64,000 bases of DNA from Coffea arabica (GCF_036785885.1 NC_092329.1:2914001-2978000), one strand, 5' to 3'; counted from the first letter of the stretch, positions 11,001-23,692 are shown. Notes: a model not told the origin generated them from the letters alone. Program-made: numbers and translations.

Positions 11001-14000
11001 TATTTTGTTACAATAATTATTTTTATATGATCAATCATTATTTGAAAAAAACGAGTACCCTTTGGTGAAATTTGTACTTTCACAGGGCATGTCCTTCTGA
11101 ATTTGTCATCCCTTTGGCAAGATATCGAAAATCAGTATATGGAACACAGCTTTCAGCTGGTATGAGGTTTGGAATGATGTTTGAAACTGAGGAATCAAGT
11201 AAGCGAAGGTAAGTTCTGTTGTCATTGGCTGTTTACTGAACAAGGTCCCTTTTGACTTCGGTTTTCTCAAACTTTTCTGTTTCATGGACAGATATATGGG
11301 TACAATTGTTGGCATAAGTGACTTGGATCCACTGAGATGGCCTGGTTCCAAGTGGCGAAGTCTTCAGGTAAAGTGTATTGGGACTAATGTTGGATACTTC
11401 AAGAACAGTCAATTTGGCAAATTCGGCAAGTTTTGCTTTCATATTTGCTTATTGAACTTTACCTCTGTTCAAACAACAGGTAGAGTGGGATGAGCCTGGT
11501 TGTGGGGATAAGCAGAATAGAGTGAGTCCTTGGGAGATTGAAACCCCTGAAAGTCTCTTCATTTTTCCTTCTCTGACTGCAGGTCTTAAACGACCTTTCC
11601 AATCTGCATTTTTGGGTAAGTTTCTTCTTATGATGTCTTGTGGCCAGCCCCTGTATTAAAGTGATACTAACCAAATCAAAATAATCTTGCATCAGGAGCA
11701 CAAACTGAATGGGAAAGTTTAGTTAACAAACCTTTTCTTCGAGTTCCAGGAAATCTTAGTGGGGATATTGTGTGTCCTTCTGTTTCCAACCCATGGTCAG
11801 AACAACTAATGAAGATGCTGATAAGACCCAATTGTGTCGACAATCTTCCCAGCACTGCATCTTCTCTACTAGAAGCAAATGCTAAGGTTTCTCCAGTGCT
11901 GGAGGCTGAAAAGATTACGCAGGCAGTAATCAAGCAAAAGGCTGAGATTATTCCTCGAGAGCATGTATCTTCGCAAAGTGAGAGTATTCAGCAAAGCCAT
12001 CTTGACCAAGCCAACAACTCAAAACTGAACTTTTCATCCCAATCAGTTCTACCTGGGAAACCACAACATCTGGACAAACTTGGAAACCAAACACCTTCTG
12101 TAATTCATACCGAAGCTACCAAACTAGAGCCTGAGCTGCAATCTGATCAGTTGAGCCAATATTCATCACTTGGACACTGTAACGATGATAGATTGGTAGT
12201 TAAGCCTGCAAATTCGCATAATCTCGTAAATGATATCGTATTATTGAATCAGAATAATAATATGCTAGCAGTGCAAGCAAGTCCAAAGATGATGCAGGCA
12301 CAGTTGGACTCGCATCTTCTCCAGTCTCTGCCAAGTGATGCATCCCAAGAAGAAAATTCGATCGCCAATGGTCTATTTGTGTACCCAGATCACAATGAAT
12401 GGAATTTATATCCTTCATCTTGCCAATCTCTGGCTGGGCTTCTCAAACCTCCTGGATCTTCATCTGCTGCAATTAGGAAGCATGATCAGCCAGTTATATT
12501 ATCAGGAGGATTGGGCCCTGAACTTTCGACAATTGAAGAATTGTGGAATAACCAATTTAATAATACGAAATTTTTGTCCCAGACAAACCCCCTTGTTGCA
12601 TTACCTCAGCATGATCTACCCAACCTTCACCTTTTAGCCAGCTCATTTGGTTTAAAAGATTTGTCAAATGAGAGCTCTAACCAAAGTGATATGTATAGTT
12701 GTCTAAATTTTGATGGAAATAACAGTGGAAGCACAGTGGTTGATCCTTCTGTTTCAAGCACAGCATTGGATGAATTCTGCACGCTAAAGAATTCTAATTT
12801 CCAGAGTCCTTCGGATTACCTCATGGGAAACTTCAATTCGTGCCAGGATGTTCAATCTCAGATTACCTCTACAAGCTTGGCTGATTCTCAAGCTTTCTCT
12901 GTGCAAGAATTTGTTGATAACTCGGGTGGTACGTCTTCAAGCGATGTAGATTTTGATGAGAGCAATGCTTTGCCAAATAGCTCCTGGCAGCAAACAACTC
13001 CAAGGGTGCGAACGTATACAAAGGTAAGCAATTTGTTGCATGCAGCAAGTTGTGCATTTGGTTGTGGAGTATTTGCAAAAGTATTGAGTTGAATGTAGTA
13101 ATTTTTATAATAAACGAAGAGGTAATGTCATTGCATCTACTTCCGAGATATGTTCAACCACTTTGTTGGTTGACTGGAGTATCTCGGTTACCCATTGTTC
13201 ATAGCAAAAGATTGTGGAGTCATACCTCTAGTAAGTGGTCGCCCATTGTCAAGTTTGTTTCTGGAATGCTGACAGATGTTATGGACCTGTAGAATATTCT
13301 TCCTGCTAAGTCACTGACTCTCTATGGAAGATTATTTGGCATACACTTATTCATGTCTGTTTGGCTTTCAACTTTTCAGCTTGCCTTGTGCATGTTATGC
13401 ATGCCATTGCTGTTATCTTTTCCAAATTTTTAATGGCTTTCGCTTATTTTACTTCCTCAATGATGGAATGCGTATTGGCTGATAGATCCAAAAGGCTGGA
13501 TCTGTTGGAAGGTCAATTGACGTCTCAAGTTTCAAGAATTATGATGAACTATGTTCTGCAATTGAGCGGATGTTTGGTCTCAAGGGACTGCTAAACGACT
13601 CGAAAGGTTCTGGCTGGAAACTGGTGTATGTGGATTTTGAGAATGATGTGCTTCTTGTTGGGGATGATCCTTGGGAGTAAGTTGCTTTTCTATTCTGTGT
13701 CTATAGAAAGCCTTGTGTATCATCAACATCAGAAGGCACGTTTAGTTTCTTGCTGTAAATTTATTGCAGATATTGTCCTGGAGACACTACTTGCAAGCAA
13801 AATTTCTCTCTCAGATTTACTATATTACTCCATGATTATGCAGCATAGCATGTATGGCGAATCAGAGCAATTATGTTTGCTGACAAAGGTTTTGTTTTTT
13901 CATCCTGAAATGGAATTACAGGGAATTTGTTGGTTGTGTCAAGTGCATCAGAATCCTATCACCCTCTGAGGTTCAGCAAATGGGTGAAGAGGGAATGCAA

Positions 14001-14051
14001 CTTCTAAACTCTGTCTCAGAAGCAGGACGTTCTTGTGATGGCCTTGGCTAA
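8056..14051 (+). CDS. ARF5: Auxin response factor 5 / MONOPTEROS ortholog
   Basis: This is a nuclear transcription activator that binds auxin response elements. Coding exons: 8056-8161, 8333-8445, 9208-9306, 9409-9465, 9611-9763, 9870-9954, 10354-10444, 10824-10988, 11086-11208, 11292-11367, 11480-11615, 11696-13023, 13486-13676, 13922-14051. They join in phase to 950 aa. Residues about 36-125 form the N-terminal dimerization region ([11 protein letters not shown]). A B3 DNA-binding domain covers about 144-235 ([30 protein letters not shown] is in the DNA-contact region). The auxin_resp/ancillary domain covers about 260-370 (RWPGSKWR). A Ser/Asn/Leu-rich middle region fills exon 12. A C-terminal PB1 domain, about 845-940, has the acidic OPCA motif [15 protein letters not shown]. 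The start is chosen because the LLEEMKLLK segment matches MP proteins and the context (AAGATGG) is good. The middle region and PB1 fit MP better than other activator ARFs. Reading through intron 12 would give a PB1-less protein. The 3' UTR probably ends near 14.2-14.4 kb. Confidence 0.95.
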
Positions 14052-15157
14052 TATGTGAGAAAGCACGCCTGCTTTTGAAATCGCGGTGCTTTGTTGCCCC
14101 TCCTCGCTGATGCTGAGATAAAGTCTGATTTTCAACTCTGCTTAATCCATGCATCGCAGTATCATGTTGGTTTGCAGCGTAGATGCTAATAAATGTATTA
14201 ATGTAATGTATGTACAACCTTATCAGGTGGTGTAGAGTAGTATTGTAGTTTGAGCTTTCTTTTAATGCTTGTCTTGTGTTATGGAAACGTACCAGTAGTT
14301 TGAGCATTTTTAAATGCAAGTCTTGTATGATGGAAACGTATCAGGTTCTGTAGTAGCGAGTGGCGACATTTTTAGCATATGAAGCTATTATGGGAAGACA
14401 ATTTGCAGTTCATACACGCTAGTGTGGAAATAGACCTCTCCAGAAAACTGGTAACAAGTGTTGTGTTCAAGGAATGAACCAAATCCTATGCAGAAGTAAG
14501 GCAACTCTGTTTTATTATTATTTCTCAACTTTCATCACGTAGGGATTCGTATTTTGCATTTCAAACAAGCTACAATTAAGAGAAACAGCTTCCCATTTGC
14601 TTCACCTTACATCACCTTTCTTCCGCTTCGCTTCGCTACTTAACATTTCAGGCATTTGAAAGATGCCTCCTAAGGATGTACATTGTACCGAGGTTCAGAG
14701 AAAAACAGGAGAGTTAATAATCTGGAAAAGCGCTTAAAGAGGGAACTGTGGCCCTGGCAGTAGCGTATATCTTCCATGGCAATGAACCAAATACCATTAA
14801 ACAATTGAATGCCCCCTCAGGAGTTTTTGTTGTCTAAATTAACAGGCCCAACCATGCAGACGGTCAAACATACAACACTTGAATATTTGGAGATGATGGT
14901 TAAAATGAAGTTGACATAGCTGAAGCATGACATTCACTCTTACAAACTCCCAAAATCAAGTGCTAAAATGGAAGAAATAGAGGCCCCAGAAGAGAGCCAA
15001 CAACTCTGCTTGCAAGTGGACAAGTCTTTAGTTGGTGAGAACTAGGCCTAGAGCTTAATAATTAGGGCTACAATCAACTTTGCAAACTTAATGTTAACTG
15101 TTGATCTCCATCGTAATACAAGTTATTGACAGAGACTGAACTTGTCTCTTTTAGACG
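14052..15157. other. ARF5 3' UTR and spacer
   Basis: The first 150-350 bp are probably the ARF5 3' UTR; an AATAAA-like signal (AATAAATG) lies near 14188. The rest contains no supported gene. Confidence 0.5.
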
Positions 15158-15285
15158 AGTCGGATGAGCCTGAATAATACTCTTGAACCCTTGGGAGAGT
15201 ATTGATCCTTGGGAAATTGAGAACCCTGGCAGTCTTCCAAATAATACTCTTGAACGATGTCCAAAAAGAACAAAAACTATCTTTT
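15155..15285 (+). pseudogene. Relic of an ARF exon (equivalent to ARF5 exon 11)
   Basis: After an acceptor-like TCTCTTTTAG the sequence reads ACGAGTCGGATGAGCCTG, which aligns with the start of ARF5 exon 11 (AGAGTGGGATGAGCCTG after its own acceptor). About 33 bp later comes TCCTTGGGAAATTGAGA, against TCCTTGGGAGATTGAAA in exon 11; it translates as DPWEIENPGSL versus [11 protein letters not shown]. Stop codons separate the two blocks, and AATAATACTCTTGAAC is repeated at 15173-15188 and 15240-15255, so the piece cannot be coding. Order, spacing and the acceptor position are all preserved. This suggests a decayed duplicate of an ARF exon rather than chance. It could derive from ARF5 itself or from another ARF. 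Confidence 0.55.
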
Positions 15286-16680
15286 AAAGAAACCTACGAG
15301 AGATATGCTATAACTGTATCACTGATAAAGATGGTCTACACTTATCAGGAATATCTGGGACTCGCCACTGTATCAGATTGCTAGTCTGTATAGTCTGATG
15401 GATGATAGAATGCATACAGAAAACAACCAGCTTGAGAATTATCATTTAAGAGAGTAGGTCTACTTTGTGGGTTGGGGAACTGAATTGTTGGAACTTCTGT
15501 CGTTCTGGCTGAACCCCTTGGAAACATTTTTACTGGCTGAAATGGATTAAGAAGGCCTAATATGGCAACCAACCAGTAGGATTAACCAGAAAGACCAAGA
15601 ATGAAATCTAATCAAAACTGTAGGGCTTTCTAATCGTGTCTAACATTTCCCTGTGCAAGGGTACTAAAGCTGAATGCTGGCAACTATGGAGGAAGAGGGA
15701 GGAGGATTTTCAACAATTTTTGCAAGAATGGTCGTAGGAGCTGCTTGTCAGGCCAGCTGGATTTTAATACTTTATCCTTCCCTGGAAATCCAGATAAAAA
15801 AGCTTGAAAGCATCAAATACCTCGCCATATACTCTGCAGAGTCTCCTTGTCGACCAAAAGCTGACACATGCTATGACAGCTAAGAATTATTTCTCTCAAA
15901 GTTAGGTCGTAGAAACCATTCGATGAACCAGATGCAAAATTGGCACATGCCCGCTAGTCATGATGAACCTTAAAAACCTATTCTAGAGATATGGAATCTC
16001 TACGCTAACAGATCTAATTACGGACAGAAGAACCAAACACAATAAAAAGCTTAACAAAAGGCAATGATCCAGAAACAACGAGCACAAAGTCCTGAACATT
16101 GAAAAGCATAAACAGCATTTGAGGACCATTTTGTATCTCAATGAAATGCCTCGAGCACTTATGCAGCAAAAGCCCTTAAATAGGTGATTGAAGAAATCAA
16201 GCAGAATCTTTTGACGGTCAGAAGCCAACACCCACCAAAAGCATTCAACAACTGGGCTTATCAGTGAGATAAAAAAGTTCACTGGAAGCACCTTAGTGAC
16301 CCACATTGCAAGTTCATCCAGATATAAGCCTCAGGTTGTGCTGAAAATTTTCAAAATATTGAATAAATTGATATTACAAATGACCTTGTCAATAAAAATC
16401 CAACTAAGAAGACATCTTTCTTTAAAAATTCATCAAGAAGAAAGTAAAACAAATTTATAAAGTAAACAGATATACAACACTTGGAAATTGGCAGAGCCTA
16501 TCATCATGTATGTTGCTGATTGCAGTCGAGAAAGATATAACCAATTCACCTTGCTTATTTCACATTGCAAAGAAATATATGAGGCAGTTAAGAAATAAGA
16601 TAACAGCCAAAATATCTATTGTGGAGTCTATTGCTAGATAAGCTATTCTTACCTCTTAATATGCAGGGACCAGTCCTAAT
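15286..16680. other. Spacer / presumed 3' region of the methyltransferase gene
   Basis: No supported coding exon on either strand. The part next to 16681 should include the 3' UTR of the minus-strand methyltransferase-like gene. Confidence 0.55.
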
Positions 16681-17943
16681 TCATTGTACCCTTACTGGTT
16701 TCTGAAGAACAGCAGAGAGGTAAACTTCTGCTTTTCCTGATCCATTGATCTTCTCTCCCACTACCCATTTAAGCTTCTTGTAGCCGAATTGTTCAATTAT
16801 CCGAGTTAAAGCTGTTTTCTTGTCATCATTAGAGCAGTAAAAGTTATCCAACCAAAGCAATCCGCCGGCTCTCAGTATTCTATCAATGTCAAACATCAAG
16901 AACTCCAACTTCTCAGGGCGGCCCCCAACATCCAATCCATTCGCAGCATGAATCAAATCGAACACATTATCATAGAAAGGGAACCTATGATCTAAACTCA
17001 AGAACACAGGAAAGAGCCCTCTTGCAGCAATGAATTCATTAAATGGTGCATCAATATTCAAAGTGGCAGTAACTACAGTCACGTTCCTTTCAGCCATTCT
17101 AGCAGCAAAAGTCCCAGAACCTCCACCAATATCAAATCCAATTCTAATACCACCACTCCCCAAGGCTAATACATCATCAATAAGGAAATCATTTTTGCCT
17201 CTTGCCTTAATATACTTTTGAGTTTCATAACCATTTACGATATCAAAACAACCAGCACAATCCCTATTCAACTTCTTGCTATTCAAACAAGCTAAATTCT
17301 TGCAAGTAAGACCACTCCAACTGTAAACCTTTTCACTAACACTTTTCCAAAGTGAAATAGGAAAAGGTTGGAGACCCACCTTAGGAATAGTCTTAGCAAA
17401 GCACCTCCTCCTAGGCAATGGCTCACATCCCCGCAAAATCAGCTTTTGGCCAAGACTCCAATCATCAGGACAAGGTCCACTGACCTTATAATTCATGTAC
17501 TGAGACAGCAAATCCACAGATTTCTCGCAAGAATGCCCCACAGAAGCTACCATTTCAGTGATCCCAGTTCTTGAATCTTTTCCCAGAGGCAGCAAATGGT
17601 GCTGCAAGAAAGCTTTTAGCTCATTTGCAGTATTGGGTCTGGAAAGATCGATGCTTTCATAACCTAAGAGCTCCTTTTCCATCTGGGCGAGCTTCTTTTG
17701 AGAAGATTCAATCTCCCTGAGGATCAAGGAGACTTGTTCGGATATCAAAGATATGTTCTTTTGAGTATGGTGAATTGAGTGGTTGGTCAGAGGGTCCTTA
17801 GGGGAGTAAGTGAAAGCATACAAAGCAAAAAGATTGGTAGTGATTACAGAAAAAAGCATCAGCACATTCACTGCCGAGGAACACAGAGAAGCCCTCTTGA
17901 ATCTTGCTGTTCCATCACCTATTTTCAGCGAAACAGAGCCCAT
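16681..17943 (-). CDS. Membrane-anchored methyltransferase-like protein (At1g29790 type)
   Basis: One uninterrupted 420-aa frame. A single hydrophobic segment at about residues 22-44 follows a basic N-terminus, so a type II signal anchor with a lumenal domain is predicted. A coiled-coil-like, Glu/Lys-rich stretch follows (about 60-95). A Cys-rich middle part contains SGPCPDDW and GCEPLPRRRC. The C-terminal half is a Rossmann-like SAM-binding domain with motif I FDIGGGSGTFA near residue 270, then an acidic turn (ATLNIDAPFNEF) and VFDLIHAANGLD. This matches the plant family annotated as S-adenosylmethionine-dependent methyltransferases such as At1g29790; the substrate is unknown. The frame opens 13 codons further upstream, but MGSVSLKIGDG is the usual start in the family and is preferred. 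The gene has no introns. Confidence 0.85.
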   Translation of the reverse strand: MGSVSLKIGDGTARFKRASLCSSAVNVLMLFSVITTNLFALYAFTYSPKDPLTNHSIHHTQKNISLISEQVSLILREIESSQKKLAQMEKELLGYESIDLSRPNTANELKAFLQHHLLPLGKDSRTGITEMVASVGHSCEKSVDLLSQYMNYKVSGPCPDDWSLGQKLILRGCEPLPRRRCFAKTIPKVGLQPFPISLWKSVSEKVYSWSGLTCKNLACLNSKKLNRDCAGCFDIVNGYETQKYIKARGKNDFLIDDVLALGSGGIRIGFDIGGGSGTFAARMAERNVTVVTATLNIDAPFNEFIAARGLFPVFLSLDHRFPFYDNVFDLIHAANGLDVGGRPEKLEFLMFDIDRILRAGGLLWLDNFYCSNDDKKTALTRIIEQFGYKKLKWVVGEKINGSGKAEVYLSAVLQKPVRVQ

Positions 17944-19675
17944 CTTTGCTCTGCTTTCTTGCTGAACTGAATCGGAAATCACAAGCCCGTGAAAGAGAGA
18001 GTGAGCTTTGTGAGAGTCTTGACAGTGAGTGAGCCAGCAAGTGGGAGAGAAAAGATTAAAAAGTTGATTATGATATTAAGAAGAAATTAAGACAATAAAC
18101 TTGGGAGTCAGATACTCGTCGGTTGGGCTATGATAGGGGATGCTTTAGTGTAAGACGTGTACGTGTATGAAATCGATTGGACCTTTGTGGGGTCTGGTCC
18201 AGAATTACCTGAATCCGCTCTCCTCCATCCTCCGGTCCTGGTGAGCTCGCGGAAAAGATGGAATACCCGAGGGCCAAGATTTGCTTGATCAATTGATCCG
18301 GAGAAGTGAAAATAATAATGTATTGAAGTGGCACGGTTGTTTTGCTAATTAATGGAGTATTATGACAAAGGGCGTCGGACCCATGAGTCAAATCACTCCA
18401 AAGAAAGCAAAGGGTTGTCAACGGGGTGTTAATGCGCTTTGCACTTAGCAACTGGAGAGAAGACGGGAAGACTGATCTGACCACGACTGGTCTCCAATCT
18501 CCCATCATCACTGGACGTAAACCTCAGGCACGAGAACATTAGTTAGTGTCAAACATCCACTCGTCGTCCAGTCCAGTAGTTTAATTTACCATTCACTTTA
18601 GAGCTTGCCATGAAAAACTAGCCCAAAAGAGAAGCAGGGAGAACAATCGGCAATGTCCTGCTGTTCCCCTTCGGCCATTTGATTCTTTAAAGTATTGAAT
18701 CTAATTTCTTGAGCAATGTTGCCCTCGCTTGGTTTATGTTATTACCGTCGAAATATTGTGAAAGCATCAATTTTCAACTCGTAAAATGGACTTAAAATCT
18801 GGTTTATGTGTGGCACAAATACAAGTAAAAACTAGAAGTGTCATGTGCTTTTCTTAGTATCCTGCTTTATAACTTCACATTATATGAAATCTTCAACCGT
18901 AAAGTGACTTGATACAACGGAAGAGGAATGCATTAACTGGATTGGATGATATACGAGGTTTTGAAATTTGAAACCTCCCACTTACATTTTTTTTTAAAAA
19001 TTAATATAAACTAGTGTTATAAACTTAATATAAACTAGTTTTGACCCCAGATTATTAAAGGAAAAGTCGTGGCAGGAAGAAAAGAGAAAATGAAAATGTT
19101 AGCACTAAATTATCAAAAGTTTTCAAAAACTGAAAATCATAGCTGCGGAAACTCTCTTCCCTTTTGCTTTTCTTTTCAGTTGTTGTTTGGAATCTTATGT
19201 GTTGCAGTCTTGTTGAGAACAAATAGATGAATTAAAAAGAGGGAGGGATTAAGAGTTAAATAAAGAAAGTCACAGTTATTTAATTAATGTATCTCACTAC
19301 TGTGCTTTTTTTTTTTTTGGTCATTTATTAGTATAACCCATTGCTTTACTCTGCGCAATTTGGTGCACAAGACCCAATTAGGGGGTAGATTAACTAAATA
19401 ATAATAACATTAATAACAACTAAATAAAATTGAAAAAGTGTTTGGGTCATAACTTTGATTGTCTTGGGCTTGGGTCAGGTCCAGGGAGCGTAAAGCCCAG
19501 CCCAGTAAAGATATTCATAAAGCTTTTTTTTTTTTTTTTTTTGTTGGCCTTCCCCTTCTCCGTCGGTAGAGAACAGTTGCAGCTTCAAGCCTTCAGCCAG
19601 CAGAACGTGTAGAGAAGTTTGTGTGGAAGGTTGAAGAAAGAAGAGGAAACCAGAGGAAGGAAAAGGGGAAGAATA
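17944..19675. other. Divergent promoter space between methyltransferase and TLDc genes
   Basis: About 1.7 kb between two divergently transcribed genes. No coding exon is supported. It has poly(T) runs near 19308-19318 and 19525-19542; the latter sits in the presumed TLDc leader. Confidence 0.5.
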
Positions 19676-22600
19676 ATGGGGCAATCATCATCGACAGAAC
19701 AAATTTCAGGGGTTCAACGGGAGGCAGAATCATTGGCAGCATCTACTGGGGCTCTTCCAACTCTTCAGAAAGCATTTTCCCGTCTCTCTGATCCCCAAAC
19801 GGAACTTATCCCTCTTGATTCCCTCCAGGTAGGTGCTTATTACTCAATCTCCACGAAATCCCCGTTAGAATTATCATCCCAAGTTCCCTTTACATCAAGT
19901 AAATAAGTCTAACTGATCGTACCAATTTCAGCTATCATTCTTTAGTTGATTCTTTGTTTTTGGCGGTGTTTAGACTTTTGTTTTTTCGGATTGTCTTATT
20001 TAACTCATTCATGCTCATATGCAACTAAACGCCCAGTTCGTAGTTGCCGAAAAATATTTTTTTTTCAATGATTTTGATGTTTGTCGCACCTCTGTTATGA
20101 TATGATAATTGATACGCGGGGTTTTAGTTTTTCTTTCCAATTTTCATGTTTGACTTCTTCGTATTAATATTCTTCAGAGCCAAAAAGTGTGCCATCTGAT
20201 GATTTTGATGTTTGATGAACCTCTTATGTGAGCTCATATTTCCATACTTTCTTTCTCTCATCGTATTAGTTTAGGATTCAAATTGGTTAAATCAACTGTT
20301 TTTCCAACTGAAATGCTTACATTCCTTCTCTATGGACAATAGAAATGCTTTGGCCTCATTATTGAGGACCAATCATCAACAACTGAAGGAAGTATAGTGC
20401 CAAAAGAATTTCCGGTGCTCTTGAGTCACGTGGGTTCTGCCATTGTGGACCAATTCTTCTTGACTGAGAAAGGAGGGGTCAGTTGGGTTGAGTTTTTGAG
20501 AGGTTACGTGAATTGCTGTGGAAGGACAGTTACTTCAGCTTCATTTAATAATTTATTCAAGGTGTTTGTTATCGCACATAACAAGGCTGGCCTTCCTGTG
20601 GGGCTGCAATTTGATTCAGCTGAAGATGATGGTAAAATGAGTGGATCCTTGTTGCCCACTGATTTAGTTATGCTTCTTTGGATGTGTTGGATTATGTCAT
20701 GGGATTCAAGGAAGTTGCAATCTTCTACCAGCCCTGGGAGTAGTGGTCTTCCAGATATTCATCACTTGGTGCTGTCAGCTGTTGAGTCATGTGCAGAATC
20801 AAGCAATAAATTTGATCTATGGAACTCAAGAATTTCTGGTTTGGATGTTCAACTTCTTGCTGCAAAATTTCACATATGGGCAGTGAAGACAGTGCCATAT
20901 CTTGCACACTGCCTGGCGCATTTTGTGTATACAAGATTGGGTTACTTTACAACCCATGAGGTACCTTTTCCTTGAGATTTTCTGGATGTGTTATCTTTGC
21001 TTTTTCTGAACCTTTTCTTGTATCTTCCTTCGCATGTTTAGAAGTCAGTATTGGGTGTTATATGGTCTAACAAGTGGTAAGGACAAATCACAACTTGTTT
21101 TACATGATTTAATTTGGTAAATGCAACATTCTTTGAGGCGAACAGATTATCTATTTTGAGCTCTTTAGAAATCGGAAGTTGTAAACCATGTGTAAACCAT
21201 GTGTCTCTCTCATGATGACTTGTTCTGGAAATAGGTTTGTGCTTTCAATTCCTTTATTCAATATTCAGTTGTAACTCTTTTTGTGTAATGTGTCAAACTA
21301 AATAGTTATTTTGGGTTCTGGCTCTTTGAGAACTCTTCATTGTCCCAGCCCATGCTTGTTAATGTCGTTCTGGGGTCCCATAAGGTGAGTGTTTTTGGAT
21401 GTTCTGATAGTGTCTGCAGTTTATTAGAGTAGTTGACTTCTTGTGTGTCCCCATCTGACACAAAATTGATAATACAAAGCTGTAGAATGGCATTGTCAAA
21501 CAATGTGAACAATAAGTACATATTAAGCTTATACAGTATGCTGACTCTGGATACCTAATTGGCAGGGCAAATCGGAGGATTTGTGCTTCCCTGTGCATGC
21601 CAATTCTGCAGCAGAAGTTTGCAATACCCACCTTCTTACATGTGGAAGGGCTTGGGCTGTATCACTGACCCTAAGTGGTACTCTAAATGAAGAGATTTTA
21701 AAAGCATGCTTCCCAAGTGAAACAGATTGGATATGCGAAAATCTACTTTACAAGTTGCTCTCTCTCTCTCTCTCTCTCGTGTGTTTGTTATAGTTTACCT
21801 ACGTCTTTTTGCTAGTATTAATTGCAATTTCTGTGTACTTTTTCACCTTTTTAATTCTCCACTTCAAGTTATATGTTTAGCTATGCACCCAGTTGCTTCT
21901 GATGGACCTGTGATCTTGAGAAATGTGTAATATAACTTGCATGAATATGGGTGATTTAGGTGCACCTGAAAATTTTCTTTCAGGAAAAAGTGCTCTTTAG
22001 ATATAATAAGGGGTTTTAAGAGTAAAAGCCTGACTTGCTGACATGTGGGATTTTTCCATTGGACTTGCAAACTTTATGTTGGCCGACACCTGCAGTTGGC
22101 AGCCTCATGATCTTTTATTAATTATGTGCAGGTCATCTCTCCACGGGAAAGGTCTAAATAGATTCTGGTCACATGTTGAGGGTTATAATGGGCCAGTGTT
22201 AGTGCTCATTGCTGCTTGCAAGAATGATAACAATGAAAGGAGGTCAATTTTTGGTGCCCTCACACATCAGGGTTTTGAAAATAGGGATGCATTCTACGGA
22301 AGTTCTGGTAGCCTCTATGCAATAGATCCTGTCTTTCGTGTTTACTTGTCTTCAGGTAGGTAAACACTAAACAGAATTCTTTTTATTTTTATTTTTTAAT
22401 TTAGAATGAACACAAATTGCATTCTCTCAGCAAGTTAGGTGAAATCCATCTCTGTACTTATGTAAGGTTAAAAAATTGTTACTATTCCTTTGCAGGGAGG
22501 GAAAAAAATTTTGTGTACAGCCACTTGCATCCAACTATGAGGGCATATGACCCTCATCCAAAGCCAGCTGGAATTGCATTTGGAGGATCCATTGGGAATG

Positions 22601-23692
22601 AGAGAATACTTATGGATGAGGATTTTGTTAGAGTTACTTTTCGTCATCATGCTGTTGACAAAACTTATCAACATGGTCCCCTCATCCCTGATCAGGTACA
22701 GTTTTAATGATGTTCAGGTTGCTAGAGACAATCACTTTTACCTGCAAGTCATCATGTATGCCTTTTTTTTCCACTGATTACTGGGTACTGGGATTCTTGT
22801 TGTCCTAGAACCAATTTCTTGGTTCACTATAGAAATTGGTGGCACTAAGGTTTTTCGTGCTCTTTTTTGTCTTGCTTCATGGAGATGAAAATTACAATAA
22901 GCAACTACTCTGAAAGAAACAAGCAAACCATGGGATGCATATTGGGATATGTTGTATGATCTATGAGAAGACTATAATTTTGTAGTCTATATTCATCTCA
23001 TACTTCCATCGTCCTCAAGTAGCGAGCAGATGCCAACCTGACCTCATCCAATTGCCATGTAGTAGAACCCTTCAGTACTATTTGTTTACTTAAAAGTCCT
23101 TACAGTTAATGATAGTATTGTACTCAACTCTTTCTCTATTGCAATTAGGAATACAAATTATCTAGTGGAATGGTGGTAATTGCCCCTTTATGTTCACTCC
23201 TGGTTCAGTGGGATAATGTTAAACTGAGTGCCCCTCAACCATTGGGCACACTTAATAGTATTGCTTTTTTGTTATCTGAGGGTTACTTGAATATTGAACT
23301 CACAAACCTTGTCAAAAGCTAAAAGTGACTTTGTAGTATCTATGAAGACTTATAGTTTCCTTATTCCAGGGGTTTTTACCACTTGAAGCTTCAGTTTTAG
23401 AGGTGGAGGTATGGGGATTAGGAGGAAGAACAGCAAAAGAAGTTCAAAATTCATACAAGAAGCGAGAAGAGCTTTTCACTGAGCAAAGACGGAAGGTAGA
23501 TAAAGGGAATGGACACTTCTGCGTTTGAAACTTGATCAAATCAGAACTATTTGAGATTAATTATTCAAGTATTTCTTTCTAATTTCTGTGCAGGTTGACT
23601 TGAAGACGTTTGGAAACTGGGAGGACTCGCCTGAGAAGATGATGATGGACATGGTATCTGATCCCAATATAGTCCGACGGGAAGATCGATAG
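19676..23692 (+). CDS. TLDc-domain protein (At5g39590 type)
   Basis: Seven coding exons (19676-19828, 20343-20960, 21566-21753, 22132-22355, 22496-22695, 23370-23495, 23594-23692) join in phase to 535 aa. The N-terminus MGQSSS fits the N-myristoylation pattern (Gly2, Ser6), suggesting membrane attachment. An EF-hand-like/helical N-terminal half is followed by a TLDc domain at about residues 280-480, with GRAWAVSLTLSG, GLNRFWSHVEGY, GALTHQGFENRDAFYG, GIAFGGSIGNER and VWGLGG. The end, FGNWEDSPEKMMMDM, is conserved in the plant proteins. TLDc proteins are linked to oxidative-stress protection and, in animals and yeast, to V-ATPase regulation; the plant role is not established. The exon 3 donor is unusual (AA|GTTGCT) and abuts a CT repeat. 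The gene is convergent with the mL53-like gene. Confidence 0.9.
21758..21778. repeat. (CT)n microsatellite at an intron start
   Basis: A CT dinucleotide run that begins 4 bp inside TLDc intron 3, directly after its GTTG donor. It is a likely site of length variation. Confidence 0.9.

Noticed and set aside
11770-13092. Independent 440-aa gene on the + strand
   Set aside because: It is exon 12 of ARF5 read from an internal Met through the donor into intron 12.
13361-13594. 77-aa open frame overlapping ARF5 intron 12 and exon 13
   Set aside because: Wrong frame for exon 13, whose PB1 sequence is unmistakable in another frame.
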